From: an uncultured Ruminococcus sp. | GTDB lineage: Bacteria > Bacillota > Clostridia > Oscillospirales > CAG-272 | Assembly (NCBI GenBank): GCA_902783705.1 | Contig: CACZSA010000208.1 | Coordinates: 1-8,441, forward strand | Direction of reading: 5' to 3' | Length of the DNA: 8,441 bases | Position numbers and translations under genes: made by a program | In this document: positions 5,947-8,441 of the stretch, piece by piece | Layout: the number at the start of each line of letters is the position of its first letter | How positions within the stretch are numbered: position 1 is the stretch's first letter | Notes under the pieces: generated by a model | Databases searched by the model: none | What the model was told of the DNA's origin: nothing | What the model saw: the letters and a program-made list of their open reading frames with translations, nothing else

Positions 5947-8253
5947 ATGGAAAGCATCATCAAAGAGGTCGCGAACCGGATCCGGGAGACCCGCCTGATC
6001 TGCGAGATCAGCGAGGAGGAGATGGCGTCCTGCACGGGCGTGACGGTCGAGCACTACCGGGAGCTCGAGGCGGGGGAGGCCGATTTCTCCTTCACCTTCA
6101 TCTACAAGTGCGCGGCGCGTCTCGGCATCGACACGACGGATCTGCTCGCCGGATCGAGCCCGACGCTGCATGAATACAGCGTGACCCGCGCGGGCGGCGG
6201 ACTTCCCATCGCGAGACGGCGCGGTTTCCGCTACAACAACCTCGCCCCGCTTTTCAAGAACAAGATCGCCGAGCCCTTCCTCGTCCGCGCGCCGTACAAT
6301 CCCGCCGAGGCCGACGCGCCGATCCGCCTTTCTCAGCATGACGGTCAGGAATACGACTATATCCTCACGGGCAAGCTCAAGGTCTCCGTCGACGGACACA
6401 CCGAGATCCTCGGCCCGGGCGATTCGATCTATTACGACAGCTCGAAGCCGCACGGCATGATCGCGTGGGAGGAGGACTGCACCTTTCTCGCCACCACCAT
6501 TTCAAACGGCGCGCCTGCCTATGACTATCCCGACGCACCGCAGGAGGAGCCCGTGAAGGAAGAACCTGTCGAAAACCGTCTCTCGCCGCTGCCGCCGGAT
6601 CCCGTGGCGCTGCGCTTCATCGACTGCATCGAAGAGAACGGACGGCTGAAGGAGATCCGCTTCAAGAACGCCGACCGCTACAACTTCGCCTACGACACGG
6701 TCGACGCCATCGCCGCGAAGACCCCGGAAAAGGTCGCGCTCCTGCACCTCGACCGCGAGAAGCACGAACGGCGCTTTACCTACCGCGACATCTCCCTCCT
6801 CTCGAACCGCGCCGCGAACTATTTCGAGTCCCTCGGCATCCGGCAGGGCGACACGGTCATGCTCGTGCTGAAGCGGCACTGGCAGTTCTGGATCGCGTCG
6901 ATCGCGCTGCACAAGCTCGGCGCGGTGGCGATCCCGGCGACGCACATGCTCGTCGAGCACGATTTCGAGTACCGCTACAACGCGGCGTCCGTGAAGGCGG
7001 TCGTCTGCACGGCGGACGGTCAGACGGCGATGCACGCGGAGAACGCGGAAAAGCTCGTCGAGCAGGACATCATCAAGATCATCGCGAACGGACACCGCGA
7101 CGGCTGGCATTCGTTCGACGACGAGTTCACGGCATTCCCCGACACCTTCGAGCGCCGGATGAGCGCGTGCGGCGACGAAACCATGTACATGCTCTTCACG
7201 AGCGGCACGACGGGCTATCCGAAGATCGCGGCCCACAGCTACAAGTACGCGCTCGGCCACTACATCACCGCCCGCTACTGGCACAACGCCGACCCGGACG
7301 GCATCCACTTCACGATCTCCGACACGGGCTGGGGCAAGGCACTCTGGGGCAAGCTCTACGGGCAGTGGCTCTGCGAGAGCTGCGTCTTCGCGTATGACTT
7401 CGACAAGTTCGACGCGGACGACATTCTCCCGCTCTTCAAGCGCTACAACATCACGACCTTCTGCGCGCCGCCGACCATGTTCCGCTTCTTCATCAAGGCG
7501 GGCATCGAGAATTACGATCTCTCTTCTCTCAAGCACGCCACCATCGCGGGCGAGGCGCTCAATCCCGAGGTCTTCTACAAGTTCAAGGAATACACCGGGC
7601 TGTCCCTCATGGAGGGCTTCGGTCAGACCGAGACGACCCTCGTGATCGGCAATTTCGTCGGCGACACCCCGAAGCCGGGCTCGATGGGTCATCCGTCCCC
7701 GCTCTTCGACGTGGATATCGTCACGCCCGAAGGGAAGAGCTGCGACGTCGGCGAGACCGGCGAGATCGTCATCCGCACGACGAACGGCGTCCCCTGCGGC
7801 CTCTTCAAGGGCTACTTCCGCAATGAGGAGGCGACCCGCGAGGCATGGCACGACGGCTTCTACCACACCGGCGACACGGCCTGGCGCGACGAGGACGGGT
7901 ACTTCTGGTATGTCGGACGGATCGACGACGTCATCAAGTCCTCCGGCTACCGCATCGGCCCGTTCGAGATCGAATCGGTCATCATGGAGCTGCCCTATGT
8001 CCTCGAATGCGCGATCACTGCGGTCCCGGACGAGATCCGCGGACAGATCGTCAAGGCGACGGTCGTGCTCGTGAAGGGCAAGGAGGGCACGCCGGAGCTC
8101 GTCAAGGAGATCCAGACCTACGTCAAGGAACACACCGCGCCCTATAAATATCCGCGCATCGTCGAGTTCGTCGACGAGCTGCCGAAGACCATCAGCGGCA
8201 AGATCCGCCGGGTGGAGCTCCGCCGCCGCGACGCGAACGAGAATCACGCATAA
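5947..8253 (+). CDS. XRE-HTH/cupin/medium-chain acyl-CoA synthetase fusion
   Basis: A 768-residue, three-part protein. Residues 5-68 form an XRE-type helix-turn-helix. A cupin spans about 100-190, with H131, E135 and H169 as possible metal ligands. A proline- and glutamate-rich linker (195-220) leads to an adenylate-forming acyl-CoA synthetase (about 240-768). The synthetase motifs are MLFTSGTTGYPKIAAHS (415-431, phosphate loop), EGFGQTE (556-562), YHTGD (639-643), GRIDDVIKSSGYRIGP (657-672, hinge) and PKTISGK, with K752 the catalytic lysine. GWGKALWGKLYGQW (461-474) matches the medium-chain (ACSM/Macs) branch, whose members use C3-C10, branched or aromatic acids. The predicted reaction is acid + ATP + CoA giving acyl-CoA + AMP + PPi, in the cytoplasm. 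The ATG at 5947 has AAAGGAG six bases upstream; the frame's earlier ATG at 5866 lies inside the T-box. Regulation is by the leader at 5650-5920, and a hairpin directly after the stop makes the gene monocistronic. The acyl substrate is inferred, not proven. Confidence 0.93.
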   Translation: MESIIKEVANRIRETRLICEISEEEMASCTGVTVEHYRELEAGEADFSFTFIYKCAARLGIDTTDLLAGSSPTLHEYSVTRAGGGLPIARRRGFRYNNLAPLFKNKIAEPFLVRAPYNPAEADAPIRLSQHDGQEYDYILTGKLKVSVDGHTEILGPGDSIYYDSSKPHGMIAWEEDCTFLATTISNGAPAYDYPDAPQEEPVKEEPVENRLSPLPPDPVALRFIDCIEENGRLKEIRFKNADRYNFAYDTVDAIAAKTPEKVALLHLDREKHERRFTYRDISLLSNRAANYFESLGIRQGDTVMLVLKRHWQFWIASIALHKLGAVAIPATHMLVEHDFEYRYNAASVKAVVCTADGQTAMHAENAEKLVEQDIIKIIANGHRDGWHSFDDEFTAFPDTFERRMSACGDETMYMLFTSGTTGYPKIAAHSYKYALGHYITARYWHNADPDGIHFTISDTGWGKALWGKLYGQWLCESCVFAYDFDKFDADDILPLFKRYNITTFCAPPTMFRFFIKAGIENYDLSSLKHATIAGEALNPEVFYKFKEYTGLSLMEGFGQTETTLVIGNFVGDTPKPGSMGHPSPLFDVDIVTPEGKSCDVGETGEIVIRTTNGVPCGLFKGYFRNEEATREAWHDGFYHTGDTAWRDEDGYFWYVGRIDDVIKSSGYRIGPFEIESVIMELPYVLECAITAVPDEIRGQIVKATVVLVKGKEGTPELVKEIQTYVKEHTAPYKYPRIVEFVDELPKTISGKIRRVELRRRDANENHA

Positions 8254-8256
8254 ATG

Positions 8257-8308
8257 AAAGGGGCCTGTCGCATGAACTTCAGAAATGGAGAAAATGCGAC
8301 AGCCCTTT
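8257..8308 (+). terminator. Probable terminator of the acyl-CoA synthetase gene
   Basis: AAAGGG (8257-8262) and CTGTCGCAT (8265-8273) pair with ATGCGACAG (8294-8302) and CCCTTT (8303-8308), with a two-base bulge on the 5' side and a 20-base loop. The stem starts three bases after the stop codon. The downstream T-run is interrupted (CTTGTATTTG), so termination may be incomplete without the second hairpin. Confidence 0.7.
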
Positions 8309-8317
8309 CTTGTATTT

Positions 8318-8336
8318 GAAACCGGGTTCCGGTTTT
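8318..8336 (+). terminator. Second short hairpin, possible back-up terminator
   Basis: AAACCGG (8319-8325) pairs with CCGGTTT (8329-8335) around a GTT loop, extended by a G-T wobble (8318/8336). The 3' arm ends in four T residues, followed by CATATCC. It is compact and GC-cored but has almost no free U-tract beyond the stem, so its role as a terminator is uncertain. Confidence 0.4.
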
Positions 8337-8357
8337 CATATCCTTTCAGACAAGACA

Positions 8358-8441
8358 TTGTCATTGCGAGGAAGGCGTCCTGAGACGCCTGACGTGGCAA
8401 TCTCCCCAAACCGGGTGGCGCAGGCAGAGAATTGGTGACAA
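8358..8441. repeat. Palindromic dispersed-type repeat (REP/MITE-like)
   Basis: The segment begins TTGTCATTGCGAGG and carries GACGTGGCAATCTC, a wording I recognise from short repeats scattered through many bacterial genomes. It folds as AGGCGTC (8373-8379), loop CTGA, GACGCCT (8384-8390), enclosed by ATTGC (8363-8367)/GCAAT (8397-8401). CAATCTC (8398-8404) is nearly complementary to GAGAATTG (8427-8434). TTGTCA (8358-8363) and TGACAA (8436-8441) are inverted at the outer edges, giving a unit of 84 bases. It has no coding capacity. The window ends at the repeat edge, so the true boundary cannot be confirmed. Confidence 0.6.

Noticed and set aside
6502..8409. A 635-codon minus-strand frame opposite the acyl-CoA synthetase gene
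   Set aside because: The plus strand encodes all adenylation motifs. The minus frame has no recognisable domain and starts inside the terminal repeat.

Overview
The window reads as chromosomal DNA of a GC-rich member of the Clostridia, probably from a gut or rumen community. The sequence supports this in four ways: near-consensus sigma-A promoters (one is TTGACA-17 bp-TATAAT), a class I (transcriptional) T-box riboswitch, strong GGAGG-type ribosome binding sites, and intracellular carbohydrate enzymes without signal peptides. The genus cannot be named from sequence alone. I see no rRNA, tRNA, CRISPR array, integrase or insertion sequence.

Layout. Positions 1-318 hold the C-terminal end of an unidentified, possibly LolA/RseB-like protein. 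A strong hairpin at 477-519 separates it from a leftward operon and can terminate transcription from both sides. That operon (transcribed from about 4326 down to 522) encodes a cytoplasmic GH38 alpha-mannosidase and, one base after its stop codon, a small PHP-domain metal-dependent phosphoesterase. Facing away from it, with its own promoter, is a DUF2961/GH172 family gene (4496-5524). The two divergent promoters lie within about 120 bp, so this is probably one locus for breaking down imported oligosaccharides. The exact substrates cannot be read from the sequence.

Positions 5615-5946 contain the most interesting part of the window: a perfect-consensus promoter followed by a T-box leader of about 270 nt. 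It has Stem I, a TGGTACC T-box bulge, and mutually exclusive antiterminator and terminator hairpins. Aligning the specifier loop on the K-turn and lower helix gives ATC (isoleucine). The T-box base pairing with the tRNA discriminator is U, which predicts A73 and fits tRNA-Ile. The leader controls one gene (5947-8253), which encodes a 768-residue fusion of an XRE-type HTH, a cupin and a medium-chain acyl-CoA synthetase. The gene is followed at once by hairpins and so looks monocistronic.

My main hypothesis is that isoleucine starvation, sensed as uncharged tRNA-Ile, switches on a ligase that activates a branched short-chain acid, most simply 2-methylbutyrate. The CoA ester could then be reductively carboxylated to the isoleucine oxoacid, a known route in rumen anaerobes and methanogens. 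The carboxylating 2-oxoacid:ferredoxin oxidoreductase is not in this window. The window ends in a short palindromic dispersed-type repeat (8358-8441).
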